Of a stretch of 64,000 bases of DNA, positions 16,386 to 25,201 are shown piece after piece; the first letter of the stretch is position 1; each line of letters begins with the position of its first letter. The DNA lies in assembly GCA_963725425.1 (NCBI GenBank), contig CAVRYJ010000009.1:80380-144379 (forward strand). Reading direction: 5' to 3'. This DNA is from Clostridium_I sp963725425. Lineage in GTDB: Bacteria > Bacillota > Clostridia > Clostridiales > Clostridiaceae. A model generated the notes under the pieces. That model was given only the letters and a program-made list of their open reading frames with translations, made no database searches and was not told where the DNA came from. The translations under genes were made by a program, and so were the position numbers.

Positions 16386-18521
16386 TTATCTAAACAATGC
16401 AACAAACACTAATGTTATTGTGCTAATTAATTTTATTAATACATGAAGTGAAGGTCCTGCTGTGTCCTTAAAAGGATCTCCTACAGTATCACCTACTACG
16501 CTAGCTTTATGTGCCTCTGAATTTTTACCACCATATTGGCCAAGTTCTATTAATTTCTTAGCATTGTCCCAAGCTCCGCCACTGTTATTAAGGAACAGCG
16601 CCATTACAACACCAGCAACTGTAGTTATCATTAAAAATCCTGCTGCTGCTTCTTTACCAAGAAGTACTCCCACAAGGATTGGCACTGTTATAACTAATAT
16701 TCCTGGTAAAATCATCTCTTTTAATGCGCCCTTAGTTACGATATCAACACATCTTGCGTAATTTGGCTTTGCAGTACCTTCCATAATCCCAGGTATTTCT
16801 TTAAATTGCGTTCTTACTTCCAAAATTACATATTGAGCAGCTCTCCCCACAGCTCTTATTGCCGTAGAGCTGAATACAAATACAAGCATAACACCTATAA
16901 ATCCAGCAATAAATACTTCTGGTTTCCCAACATCAACACTATACCAAGAATCTAATGGTTTCCCAAGAATCGTCTTAACTTGATTCAGGTATGCGGAAAA
17001 CAGAAGAAAAGCTGCAAGCGAAGCAGAACCTACTGCATATCCTTTGGTAAGAGCCTTTGTTGTATTTCCACAGGCATCCAATCTATCCGTTACAACTCTT
17101 ACCTTCTCATCAGCATTAGACATTTCAATAATTCCACCTGCATTGTCTGTGATTGGTCCAAAAGTATCCATTGCAAGTATATAGGCGCAAGTAGAAAGCA
17201 TTCCCATAGTTGCTATTGCCGTACCATATAATCCTGCATTAGCAATATTATTAAGTGCAGCTGCACCCAGTTTATAAGAAATAAAGATAGCTAGAGTTAT
17301 AAATATAACGGGCAAAGCTGTTGATTCCATTCCCATAGCCACACCAGTTATTATATTTGTTCCTGCTCCAGTTTCGCAGGATTTGGCTATTTCCTTGACA
17401 GGTCTTGAATTTAATGACGTATAGTAATTAGTAATTACAACAAATGCAAATCCCAGTGCAACTCCAGTAACAACACAACCATACAAAAGTCCATAATTTG
17501 CTTTAACACCATTTATTACAATATCTCCAAACATATATTTAACATTGAAAAATAAAAGTACCAATACTATTATAGTCGTGATTATATAGCCCTTATTTAG
17601 TGCTACCATTGGATCTTTACTTTTGTCTTTAACGTTTACAGTGTATATGCCGATAATTGATGCAATTATACCTAATGCACAACACGCTAGAGGAAATAGT
17701 ATTCCTTTTAATCCAAATACAGGATATAGAGCCACTCCAAGTATCATAGCACCTATGTTCTCTGCTGCGGTTGATTCAAATAAGTCTGCTCCTCTTCCTG
17801 CACAATCACCAACATTATCCCCAACTAGATCCGCTATAACTGCTGGATTTCTTGGATCATCTTCTGGTATTCCAGCCTCAACCTTACCAACAAGATCAGC
17901 TCCAACATCAGCTGCCTTTGTATAAATTCCGCCTCCGAGTTGTGCAAATAGTGCAACAAAGGATGCCCCAAATCCAAACCCAATGATTAATGAAGGTGCA
18001 TCTTTTACCAATGAATCGCTTCCACTTCCTCCTCCAAATACAAGAAATAAAGTTGTTATTCCTAGTAATGAAAGCCCAGTTACTGCTAGTCCAGTTACCG
18101 CACCACCTCTGAAAGCTATCTTCAGAGCATTATTCAATCCTTTTTTTGCACCCTCTGCAGTTCGTATATTACAGTTGACTGCCATATACATGCCAATATA
18201 TCCGGCTGCGGCAGAGCAGAATGCTCCAGTTATAAATGCAAGACCTGTAAACCAAGCTACCCCCATGGCATAAGAAGAACCTTTACTTAGATTAGCAAAA
18301 TAATCTGCTAAAACAATTATGATTAGTACCGCGATTGCCATTGCTGCAATCGTTTTATACTGCCTCTTTATAAACGCCATAGCACCTTCTCTAATTGCAT
18401 TAGAGATTTCCTGCATTTCCTCACTACCTTTATCCTGTTTAAACACATATTTAACAAGATAAACAATAACCAGAAGTGCAATTGCAATAACACCATAGAT
18501 AATACCAAAATAGACTGTCAT
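16386..18521 (-). CDS. hppA: Membrane-bound proton-translocating pyrophosphatase, K+-independent type
   Basis: About 711 residues with some 15-16 hydrophobic segments. Couples PPi hydrolysis to ion pumping across the membrane. Hallmarks: ADVGADLVGKVEAGIPEDDPRNPAVIAD region with GDNVGDCAGRGADLFES, and the C-terminal DTVGDPFKDTAGPS. The GNTTKALTKG segment has Lys where K+-dependent enzymes have Ala, the known marker of K+-independent H+ pumps. Start is ATG 18521 (TVYFGI) because AAGGGAG lies nine bases upstream; the ATG at 18530 abuts that site. Single gene between two terminators with its own promoter. Possible energy-saving role during PPi-producing biosynthesis is inference. Confidence 0.95.
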   Translation of the reverse strand: MTVYFGIIYGVIAIALLVIVYLVKYVFKQDKGSEEMQEISNAIREGAMAFIKRQYKTIAAMAIAVLIIIVLADYFANLSKGSSYAMGVAWFTGLAFITGAFCSAAAGYIGMYMAVNCNIRTAEGAKKGLNNALKIAFRGGAVTGLAVTGLSLLGITTLFLVFGGGSGSDSLVKDAPSLIIGFGFGASFVALFAQLGGGIYTKAADVGADLVGKVEAGIPEDDPRNPAVIADLVGDNVGDCAGRGADLFESTAAENIGAMILGVALYPVFGLKGILFPLACCALGIIASIIGIYTVNVKDKSKDPMVALNKGYIITTIIVLVLLFFNVKYMFGDIVINGVKANYGLLYGCVVTGVALGFAFVVITNYYTSLNSRPVKEIAKSCETGAGTNIITGVAMGMESTALPVIFITLAIFISYKLGAAALNNIANAGLYGTAIATMGMLSTCAYILAMDTFGPITDNAGGIIEMSNADEKVRVVTDRLDACGNTTKALTKGYAVGSASLAAFLLFSAYLNQVKTILGKPLDSWYSVDVGKPEVFIAGFIGVMLVFVFSSTAIRAVGRAAQYVILEVRTQFKEIPGIMEGTAKPNYARCVDIVTKGALKEMILPGILVITVPILVGVLLGKEAAAGFLMITTVAGVVMALFLNNSGGAWDNAKKLIELGQYGGKNSEAHKASVVGDTVGDPFKDTAGPSLHVLIKLISTITLVFVALFR

Positions 18522-18585
18522 AAATAACATCTCCCTTTACAAAATATATATTTACTTTTTTGTAAAAATATTCATAACCAACATT

Positions 18586-18615
18586 ATTATACTCCTAAGT
18601 ATTCAGACAATACAA
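18586..18615 (-). promoter_or_regulatory. Probable hppA promoter
   Basis: TTGTAT, 18 bases, TATAAT on the minus strand, about 65 bp before the start codon. Confidence 0.6.
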
Positions 18616-18693
18616 TAGTTTTAGTTTTAATTTTTATTATTTGTCTCCTAAAAAGAAGCTGAACTTAATTATTGAAAATTATTTTTTATATAC

Positions 18694-18746
18694 CAAAAGG
18701 GGCTACTTTGAAAATGATTAAAATCATTTTCAAAGTAGCCCCTTTT
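18694..18746. terminator. Long perfect inverted repeat, bidirectional terminator
   Basis: Two 25-bp arms (AAAAGGGGCTACTTTG... and its complement) separated by three bases, with A and T tails. It lies downstream of the alcohol dehydrogenase and before hppA. Confidence 0.8.
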
Positions 18747-18890
18747 TAAGCTAAGTTTCACCTTATCCATTCGCTAGTATCCGTAAATCTCTTATTTTTA
18801 CAACTGTGGAGTTAACGGCTACTACGCGCTGGATTGGTTCAACTAAAGCTCAGATGCAAAAACACAATCTGAGCTAAGTTCCACCTTATA
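18747..18890. repeat. Intergenic repeat region with direct repeat and hairpin
   Basis: AAGCTAAGTTTCACCTTAT at about 18748 recurs as GAGCTAAGTTCCACCTTAT at about 18872, enclosing roughly 120 bp that include the hairpin AGCTCAGAT/ATCTGAGCT (18847-18875). The second copy overlaps the end of the alcohol dehydrogenase gene. No coding sense is visible; it looks like a dispersed intergenic element. Confidence 0.5.
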
Positions 18891-20049
18891 ATGCAGCCTT
18901 AAATATGTTCAGAACATCCTTATAGTCTATAGGTTTTAAACTGCCTATTTTCCCATGTCTTACAGATTTTTTTGCCATTTCCTCTAGTTTGTCTTCACCA
19001 ATTCCCAGTTCACTTAATTTTGTAGGAATTCCTAGTGAAACAAAATATTCTCTAGTTTTATCAATTGCAGTATTTGCAACTGCATACTTGTCTGCACTTT
19101 TAGCTATATCCCAGACATTAACTCCAAATTCAGTAAATTTATCTACAGTATTATCATCCAAAATATATTTCATCCAATGTGGAGTTAAAATTGCAAGACC
19201 TACTCCATGAGTAATGTCATAATAAGCGCTTAGCTCATGCTCCATTGGGTGAACAACCCAGTTTTTATCTTTTCCAAAACTCAAAATACCATTTAACGCA
19301 AGACTTGAAGCCCACATTAAATTAGACCTTGCTTCATAATCTTCTGGTTCTTCCATTGCTATTTTACCATAATTTATACAAGTTTTAAGGATTGCTTCAG
19401 CCATTCTATCCTGAAGGAAAGCCTCTTTTGTACTACTAAAATATGCTTCAAAAGTGTGACTCATTATATCCGCTGTTCCTGCAGCAGTTTGATTCTGTGG
19501 CACTGAAAAAGTATAGGTAGGATCTAATACTGAAAATTTAGGTGCCATATCCGAATGGCCTGTTCCAAGTTTTTCATTTGCAGATGCATCTGTAATAACT
19601 GCAAAAGTATCCATTTCAGAACCAGTTGCTGCTAAGGTTAATACAGTAGCAATCGGAAGTACTTTAGAAATCTTGTTTGGGTATTTAACTATATCCCAAG
19701 CATCTCCTTCATAGTAGAAGGCTGCTGCAACGACCTTTGCACAATCAATGGCACTCCCTCCACCAACTGCAAGTACTAGGTCTATGTTTTTCTCCCTGCA
19801 AATTTTCACGCCTTTTCTTACTGTTGTTATTCTTGGATTTGGTTCTACGCCCGATAGTTCCCAAAATTGAATTGAATTTTTCTCGAGTGCATTAATTATG
19901 TCATCATAAAGACCATTTCTCTTTATGCTTCCTCCACCATATACAAGAAGTACTTTTGAACCATATTTTTTTATTTCTTTAGGTAAAACACTAATCTTAC
20001 CTTTACCAAAAAATACTTTAGTTGGAATAGAATAATCAAAATTTAACAT
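18886..20049 (-). CDS. Iron-containing alcohol dehydrogenase, butanol dehydrogenase type
   Basis: 387 residues, closely similar along its length to clostridial BdhA/BdhB. NAD(P) site GGGSAIDCAK near residue 95; metal ligands in GTADIMSHTFEAYF (Asp, His) and PMEHELSAYYDITHGVG (two His). Reduces butyraldehyde or acetaldehyde to the alcohol with NAD(P)H. ATG 20049 has GAGGT upstream. It begins 15 bp after the stop of the betaine transporter gene with no terminator between, so it is probably expressed with it under the osmotic control region, an odd pairing. The coenzyme preference cannot be read. Confidence 0.92.
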   Translation of the reverse strand: MLNFDYSIPTKVFFGKGKISVLPKEIKKYGSKVLLVYGGGSIKRNGLYDDIINALEKNSIQFWELSGVEPNPRITTVRKGVKICREKNIDLVLAVGGGSAIDCAKVVAAAFYYEGDAWDIVKYPNKISKVLPIATVLTLAATGSEMDTFAVITDASANEKLGTGHSDMAPKFSVLDPTYTFSVPQNQTAAGTADIMSHTFEAYFSSTKEAFLQDRMAEAILKTCINYGKIAMEEPEDYEARSNLMWASSLALNGILSFGKDKNWVVHPMEHELSAYYDITHGVGLAILTPHWMKYILDDNTVDKFTEFGVNVWDIAKSADKYAVANTAIDKTREYFVSLGIPTKLSELGIGEDKLEEMAKKSVRHGKIGSLKPIDYKDVLNIFKAAL

Positions 20050-20064
20050 TAACTCACCTCATAA

Positions 20065-21648
20065 TTATTTTATCAGTTTTTTGCTCTTAAGAAAAGCCTC
20101 AGCAACAACTTGAGGATCTGCTCCATTATCAACCTGATAATTCATCTTTCTCATATCTTCATCAGTTATTTTACCACTAAGTTCCTCAAGTAGAGGTTTT
20201 ATTTTAGGAAATTTCTTTAGGGTACTTTGATTTACAAGTGGTACTGCATAATATGGAGGGAAAAAATGTTTATCATCTGTTAAAGTTTTAAGATTCATCT
20301 TCTGAAGTATTCCATCTGTAGAAAACGCATCAGCGACCTGAGTTTCATTGCTAGCTAATGCTGTATATCTTAATCCAGCATCTACGCCTTTAGTACTTTT
20401 AAAATTTAGTCCATAAGTTTTTTGAAGACCTAGGTATCCATCACTTCTATTTAAAAATTCCATTGTACTTCCAAGGGTAAGCTGATTGCTTACCTTTGCT
20501 AGGTCTGAAATTGAATTTATATTATATTTTTTTGCCACATCTCTCTTCATAGCTAACACATAAGTATTATTAAAACCAAGAGGTTTTAGCCAATCCATAC
20601 CGTATTGTTTACTAAAATAACTTTGTACCGTACTATATACTTTGCTTGCATCACTGCTGGTTTTGCCTTTCATTATATCAACGAGTCCTGTTCCTGTGTA
20701 TTCCACATATAAATCAATATCTCCTGCTTTAATAGCATTGAATACAACACTTGTTCCACCTAAATCTAATTTTTCATCAACTTTGTAATTTGTATTATCC
20801 TTTATTAGTGTTCCAAGCATATTCCCAAGTATTAACTGTTCATTAAAGTTTTTTGAACCTATTACTATTGTGTTTCTACTATTGTAGTAATTGTATCCAA
20901 TTGAGGATGCAATTACTATGACAATTAGAGCTGCCAAAACAATTTTGTATTTCTTTACAAATATTAAAATTATGTTACGCTTTCTTCTTTTTGCCTTCCT
21001 AGAGGATGACACTCCTTCGGGGAGTACTAAATATTCTATTTTACCTAGAATAAAGTCAAGACCTAGTGCGAGAATACATGCTGGAATTGCTCCCGCTAAA
21101 ATCATATTATTATTAACAGTTTCCACGCCTGAGAATACCAGATATCCAAGTCCACCTGCTCCAATAAATGCTGCTATAGTCATAAGTCCAACAGCCGTAA
21201 CTGCTGAAATTCTGACTCCCGACATAATAATAGGCATAGCTAGTGGAAACCTTACCTTAAGCAATATTTGGCTTTTAGTTAGACCAAGCCCCTCTGCTGC
21301 TTCTATTATTGATTCGTCTATGTTATTTAAACCAGTAAATGTGTTTTTTACAATTGGTAGTAATGAGTATAGTACTACCATTACAATTGCCGGCTTACTT
21401 CCTATACCCAATAATGGTATCATAAAACCCAGCAATGCCATACTTGGAATAGATTGCATTACACTTGCTACTCCCAGTACAAAAGATGATACTTTTTTTC
21501 TTCCTACAATGAATATACCCAGTGGTACACCTATTACTACAGAAATAAGTACTGCCAGTATTGTCAATTCCACATGCTGCAAAAATAGGCTACCTATTTG
21601 CCCTCTCCTCTCTATTACAAAACTTATAAAACTATTTATGCTATTCAC
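20065..21648 (-). CDS. busAB: Glycine betaine ABC permease fused to substrate-binding domain
   Basis: 527 residues. Residues about 1-210 are an OpuCB/ProW-type permease (EAAEGLGLTKSQILLKVRFP is the ATPase-contacting loop), then a membrane anchor near 230-250, then an OpuC-type substrate-binding domain (IVIGSKNFNEQLILGNMLG onward to the end). This permease-receptor fusion is the layout of lactococcal BusAB (OpuAB). Imports compatible solutes under osmotic stress. Start GTG 21648 overlaps the ATPase stop by one base, with AAGGAAG nine bases before. Solute specificity (betaine, choline, carnitine or proline) is not decided by sequence alone. Confidence 0.9.
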   Translation of the reverse strand: MNSINSFISFVIERRGQIGSLFLQHVELTILAVLISVVIGVPLGIFIVGRKKVSSFVLGVASVMQSIPSMALLGFMIPLLGIGSKPAIVMVVLYSLLPIVKNTFTGLNNIDESIIEAAEGLGLTKSQILLKVRFPLAMPIIMSGVRISAVTAVGLMTIAAFIGAGGLGYLVFSGVETVNNNMILAGAIPACILALGLDFILGKIEYLVLPEGVSSSRKAKRRKRNIILIFVKKYKIVLAALIVIVIASSIGYNYYNSRNTIVIGSKNFNEQLILGNMLGTLIKDNTNYKVDEKLDLGGTSVVFNAIKAGDIDLYVEYTGTGLVDIMKGKTSSDASKVYSTVQSYFSKQYGMDWLKPLGFNNTYVLAMKRDVAKKYNINSISDLAKVSNQLTLGSTMEFLNRSDGYLGLQKTYGLNFKSTKGVDAGLRYTALASNETQVADAFSTDGILQKMNLKTLTDDKHFFPPYYAVPLVNQSTLKKFPKIKPLLEELSGKITDEDMRKMNYQVDNGADPQVVAEAFLKSKKLIK

Positions 21649-22775
21649 TATATATTCACTTCCTTGCTTATAAACTGATTACTTAATACTGATAATAAAC
21701 TGCTCTTAGTAATAAGACCTACTAGTTTAAAATTTTTATCAACTACAGGAATATAACTAACATTTTCACTTTCTATCTTTGCAATTACATCTACTATAGA
21801 CTCATCTTCATTAGCTGTAATAATATCCTTCTTCATTATTTCCTTCAACTTAATTTTTTTATCAACACTTCGTCTAAGCTCATGTAATGTGATTATTCCA
21901 TTAAGTTTATTTTCCTTATCTACTATTAATACACTATCCACCAGATTTGTCTTCATAATCTCAATTGCTTGAAGAATTGTCCTCTCTTCGCTTGCTTTTA
22001 TTGGACTTTTTATCATTATATCCTTTGCTTTTATGTATTCTGGTTTATTCCATATTCTATCTTCACCAATAAAATTTTTAACAAACTCATTAGCTGGCTC
22101 TTTTAATATATTTTCAGGAGTGTCAAATTGAACTATACTTCCCTCCTCAATAATACAAATCTTATCAGCCAATTTTAAAGCTTCATCCATATCATGAGTT
22201 ACAAACACTATTGTCTTTTTTACATTTTGTTGTATATTAAATACTTCATCTTGAAGCTGATTTCTAGTTATTGGATCCAATGCACTAAATGGCTCATCCA
22301 TAAGTATTATTTCCGGATCCATGGCAAAAGCTCTTGCAATACCAACTCTTTGTTGTTGTCCACCACTTAACTGATTTGGGTACTGATCCATATATTCATC
22401 TGGATCCATATCAACCATCTTTAATAGTTCTTTTGTTCTTGTTGCTATTTTTTCTGGATCTATTTTTTCAACAGATGGTATTAATTCTATATTTTCTTTA
22501 ACAGTAAAATGAGGTAAAAGACCTGTTTGCTGTATAACATATCCCATGTTTCTTCTAAGTTTTATTTTATCTTCATTTTCAATATTTTTACCATTAATTA
22601 GAATTTCACCTGAACTAGCTGTAATTAACTTGTTTATAAGTTTTAATGTGGTTGTTTTCCCACATCCACTTGGCCCTATTAATACTACAAGTTCACCTTT
22701 TTCTATATTTAAGTTGATGTTCTTTAGTATTGTTTTACCGCCTGCTACCTTACTGACATTTTTAAACTCTATCAT
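21648..22775 (-). CDS. busAA: Osmoprotectant ABC ATPase with tandem CBS domains
   Basis: 375 residues. Walker A GPSGCGKTT near 37, signature LSGGQQQRVG, Walker B EIILMDEPFSALD, switch His in VTHDMDEA; residues about 260-375 form two CBS domains (IMIKSPIKA... and IMKKDIITA...). CBS domains in this family sense ionic strength or nucleotides. Start is ATG 22775 because AAGGGGAG is nine bases upstream; an in-frame ATG at 22805 lies inside the upstream palindrome. It is translationally coupled to the permease-receptor gene. Confidence 0.92.
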   Translation of the reverse strand: MIEFKNVSKVAGGKTILKNINLNIEKGELVVLIGPSGCGKTTTLKLINKLITASSGEILINGKNIENEDKIKLRRNMGYVIQQTGLLPHFTVKENIELIPSVEKIDPEKIATRTKELLKMVDMDPDEYMDQYPNQLSGGQQQRVGIARAFAMDPEIILMDEPFSALDPITRNQLQDEVFNIQQNVKKTIVFVTHDMDEALKLADKICIIEEGSIVQFDTPENILKEPANEFVKNFIGEDRIWNKPEYIKAKDIMIKSPIKASEERTILQAIEIMKTNLVDSVLIVDKENKLNGIITLHELRRSVDKKIKLKEIMKKDIITANEDESIVDVIAKIESENVSYIPVVDKNFKLVGLITKSSLLSVLSNQFISKEVNI

Positions 22776-22790
22776 AAACTTCACTCCCCT

Positions 22791-22838
22791 TTTACCAAGT
22801 AACAACTTTATTATATCATAAAGTTGTTACTTGGTAAA
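22791..22838 (-). promoter_or_regulatory. Perfect 21-bp-arm palindrome overlapping the transporter promoter
   Basis: TTTACCAAGTAACAACTTTA and its exact complement are separated by six bases. On the minus strand TTTACC, 17 bases, TATAAT forms a promoter whose -10 sits at the palindrome centre and whose -35 lies in one arm. A bound repressor would block RNA polymerase. The obvious candidate is the BusR-like GntR protein encoded next door. Confidence 0.8.
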
Positions 22839-23010
22839 CAATATACTTTTTCACTATAATTTTATGATTATGTTAAAAGTTTAAATTTTTAAATTAAACT
22901 TAATTATCTTAAAGTGTAAAGCAACTCACTAAGTTTGCCATTATTATTTGCAAAAATACCAATATTATTCATCCAAACTTAAAATCTGTTTATAATTGCC
23001 TTAAAATGTT

Positions 23011-23118
23011 TAGGGATGTAAACATATTTGTGTAAACAAATATACTTACATCCCTAATTCATTGATTTTTCAGCCGATGCCGAAAAATCCTCCTCAACTC
23101 TTAACTCTTAACTTTTTA
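23011..23118. repeat. Heptad-flanked intergenic element
   Basis: Contains an imperfect palindrome TAGGGATGTA..TACATCCCTA (23011-23055), a short hairpin GATTTTTC..GAAAAATC (23065-23089) and heptads at 23094-23118 that encode the last codons of the regulator gene. Only one heptad arm is present. The stretch 22839-23010 before it shows nothing I recognise. Confidence 0.7.
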
Positions 23119-23749
23119 ATACCTCTTCCGCACAAAGAAAATCTTTAACTCTATAATAGCTATCCTCATCTCCGATTGATATATATATATCTCCTCTTTG
23201 AAACACCGCATATGGTCCAGGGGAAAGTATTAATTCGCCATTACGCCTTATTCCAATAATAGTTGCTTTGGTACTTTGCCAAAAATTTGTTTCAGAAATG
23301 GTTTTACCTAAGACTTTACACCCATCCTCTATTTCAAACTCAAAAGGCATGAAAGGGTTGCTCTTATTAAACCTATTAGTGTAATCCATTAAATTATCTA
23401 TCTCTTCGTCCAGATTTTTTTCTATATTACTTCTTTCATTCATTAAATTAATTATGTTTTTTTTCAGTGAGTTAATTGATTGTATATCTTTAAATTTATC
23501 TATAAATTTCAAACAATTGTCCACAGACTTAACTACAATACCGCTTCCCTTTGTAACCTCTACTATATCCATTTCATTTAGTAGAAGCATAGCCTTTCTA
23601 ATGGTTTCTGGAGATACATTATAGTGGCTTGAAAGGACTGAACGTCCATATAACTTCTCATCAATGGCAAAATCGCCTTGAACTATTCTGTTGGCAATAT
23701 CGATGGCTATTTTCTGATAAATCGGTTTTTCTCTAGATTCACTAAGCAT
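23108..23749 (-). CDS. busR: GntR-type regulator with RCK_C (TrkA_C) domain, BusR-like
   Basis: 213 residues. N-terminal winged HTH of the GntR family (YQKIAIDIANRIVQGDF; SSHYNVSPETIRKAMLLL; VTKGSGIVV), a long helical linker (about 85-125), and a C-terminal TrkA_C/RCK_C domain (LGKTISETNFWQSTKATIIGIRRNG... PYAVFQRGDIYISIG). This order is that of BusR, which binds cyclic di-AMP through RCK_C and represses busA. The gene sits directly upstream of busAA in the same direction. The start codon lacks a good ribosome site, and the last residues (VLKS) come from heptad-repeat sequence. c-di-AMP control is inference by homology. Confidence 0.88.
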   Translation of the reverse strand: MLSESREKPIYQKIAIDIANRIVQGDFAIDEKLYGRSVLSSHYNVSPETIRKAMLLLNEMDIVEVTKGSGIVVKSVDNCLKFIDKFKDIQSINSLKKNIINLMNERSNIEKNLDEEIDNLMDYTNRFNKSNPFMPFEFEIEDGCKVLGKTISETNFWQSTKATIIGIRRNGELILSPGPYAVFQRGDIYISIGDEDSYYRVKDFLCAEEVLKS

Positions 23750-23830
23750 TTAGACACACACATGCTAAATTTAGCTTATGTATTTCCCTCCCCCGTTATT
23801 TTATATTTCTATCAAACCCAGTATAGATTA

Positions 23831-23872
23831 TTATGGATTAAGTGTAAATATGCATTTTCACTTAATCCATAA
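23831..23872. promoter_or_regulatory. 14-bp-arm palindrome in the busR-lactonase gap
   Basis: TTATGGATTAAGTG, 14 bases, CACTTAATCCATAA, perfect arms. It lies upstream of busR and could be an operator or a hairpin; it does not match the palindrome in front of busAA. A smaller GCTAAATTTAGC palindrome lies at about 23764. Confidence 0.5.
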
Positions 23873-23933
23873 AGGTGTACAATACTTTTAGTAGTGTATA
23901 TTTCAATGTAGAGCGAAATAGCAAAACTGATTT

Positions 23934-24068
23934 ACAGTTAAAAATTAAAAGTTAAGAGTTAAGAATTAATGAAGATTTTCTGCTAGCGCAGAATAATCGA
24001 TGAATTTGAAATTCTTTTTTTTCATGTAACTTATTTCTTACAGCCTATTTTTGACTCTTAACTATTTC
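23934..24068. repeat. Heptad-flanked intergenic element upstream of the lactonase
   Basis: Heptads (AGTTAAA, AGTTAAG and variants) at 23936-23968, hairpin GATTTTCTGC..GCAGAATAATC at 23973-23998, and a single opposite unit TGACTCTTAAC at 24052-24062. Unlike most copies it lies at a gene 5' side. Confidence 0.75.
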
Positions 24069-24087
24069 TAAATTGGGTGGTGTTTTT

Positions 24088-25155
24088 ATGGAAAATGGAA
24101 AATATATAGCATATGTTGGAACTTACACTTATGGTGATAGTAAAGGTATTTATCAATTCACTCTAAATGAATCTGAAAATAAAATAGAAGATATAAAACT
24201 ATCAGCGGAGATTGGTTTTCCTACTTATTTAGCCGTAAGCTGCGATAATAAATATCTCTATTCTGTTGAAAAGAATAATGATGAGGGTGGCGTTGCGGCA
24301 TTTGAAATAGATGATTCAAATTATGATCTTAATCCTTTAAATTATAAACTTACTTCAGGGAAATCACCTTGTCATATTATTTTAAATGATGCTAATGATT
24401 ATATCTTTTCTGCAAATTATCATAAAGCTGAGCTTATATCATACCCAATAGATTCTAACGGAAACCTTGGAAATCCTTCCGATATAGTAATTCATAAAGG
24501 AAGTGGACCAAACAAATTAAGACAAGATGCTGCTCATATTCACTTTGTAGATTTTACACCAGACAAAAAATATTTATGCACAATAGACTTGGGTTTAGAC
24601 CAGCTATCTGTGTATAGTTTTAAAAATGGCAAAATCAACAAAGAAGTGGATAAAGTTTTACAATTAAGACCAGGCTGTGGTCCGAGACATATGGATTTTC
24701 ATCCTAATGGTGATTTTGCATATATAGTCACTGAACTCAGTTCAGAAATAGTAGTACTAGAATATAACAAGGCAACATGCTCTTTTAAGCAAATCCAATA
24801 TATATCTACACTTCCTTCAGGCTGCTCAGCTCAAAGTGGTTGTGGTGCCCTACATATATCTTCCAATGGGAACTTTCTGTATGCTTCAAATCGTGGCTAT
24901 GATAGTATAACCCTATTTAACGTAGATAGTATTTCTGGGAAGCTTAGCTTTGCATCAAACACAAAACTTAAGGGCAAGGGTCCCCGTGATTTTTCAATAT
25001 CTCCTTCTGGTAAGCTTCTAATAGTAGCAAACCAAGATACTAGTAATATAGAACTATATTCTATTGACAACCTAACTGGAAAATTAACAGATTTAAACGT
25101 ATCTGAATACATTCCAAATCCTGTTTGTATTAAATTTTTACATAACGCAAAATAA
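24088..25155 (+). CDS. Lactonase, 6-phosphogluconolactonase (YkgB/Pgl beta-propeller) family
   Basis: 355 residues with the seven-bladed propeller pattern of the family: GTYTYGDSKGIYQF at the start, repeated blades such as KSPCHIILNDANDYIFSANY, PGCGPRHMDFHPNGDFAYIV and GKGPRDFSISPSGKLLIVAN. Hydrolyses 6-phosphogluconolactone or a related sugar lactone in the cytoplasm. Start is ATG 24088 after GGGTGGTG; a TTG at 24073 precedes the ribosome site. Monocistronic, ending at a bidirectional terminator shared with suf. Members differ in substrate, so the exact lactone is uncertain. Confidence 0.85.
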   Translation: MENGKYIAYVGTYTYGDSKGIYQFTLNESENKIEDIKLSAEIGFPTYLAVSCDNKYLYSVEKNNDEGGVAAFEIDDSNYDLNPLNYKLTSGKSPCHIILNDANDYIFSANYHKAELISYPIDSNGNLGNPSDIVIHKGSGPNKLRQDAAHIHFVDFTPDKKYLCTIDLGLDQLSVYSFKNGKINKEVDKVLQLRPGCGPRHMDFHPNGDFAYIVTELSSEIVVLEYNKATCSFKQIQYISTLPSGCSAQSGCGALHISSNGNFLYASNRGYDSITLFNVDSISGKLSFASNTKLKGKGPRDFSISPSGKLLIVANQDTSNIELYSIDNLTGKLTDLNVSEYIPNPVCIKFLHNAK

Positions 25156-25166
25156 GGCATATTCAA

Positions 25167-25201
25167 AAACAAAGTAGACCAGATTGTGGTCTACTTTGTT
25201 T
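25167..25201. terminator. Bidirectional terminator between lactonase and suf
   Basis: AAACAAAGTAGACCA and its complement form a strong hairpin with A and T tails; it overlaps the last codons of sufU. Confidence 0.85.

Noticed and set aside
20891..21673. 260-residue plus-strand open frame opposite the betaine permease
   Set aside because: It is the complement of a well-conserved membrane protein gene and resembles no family.
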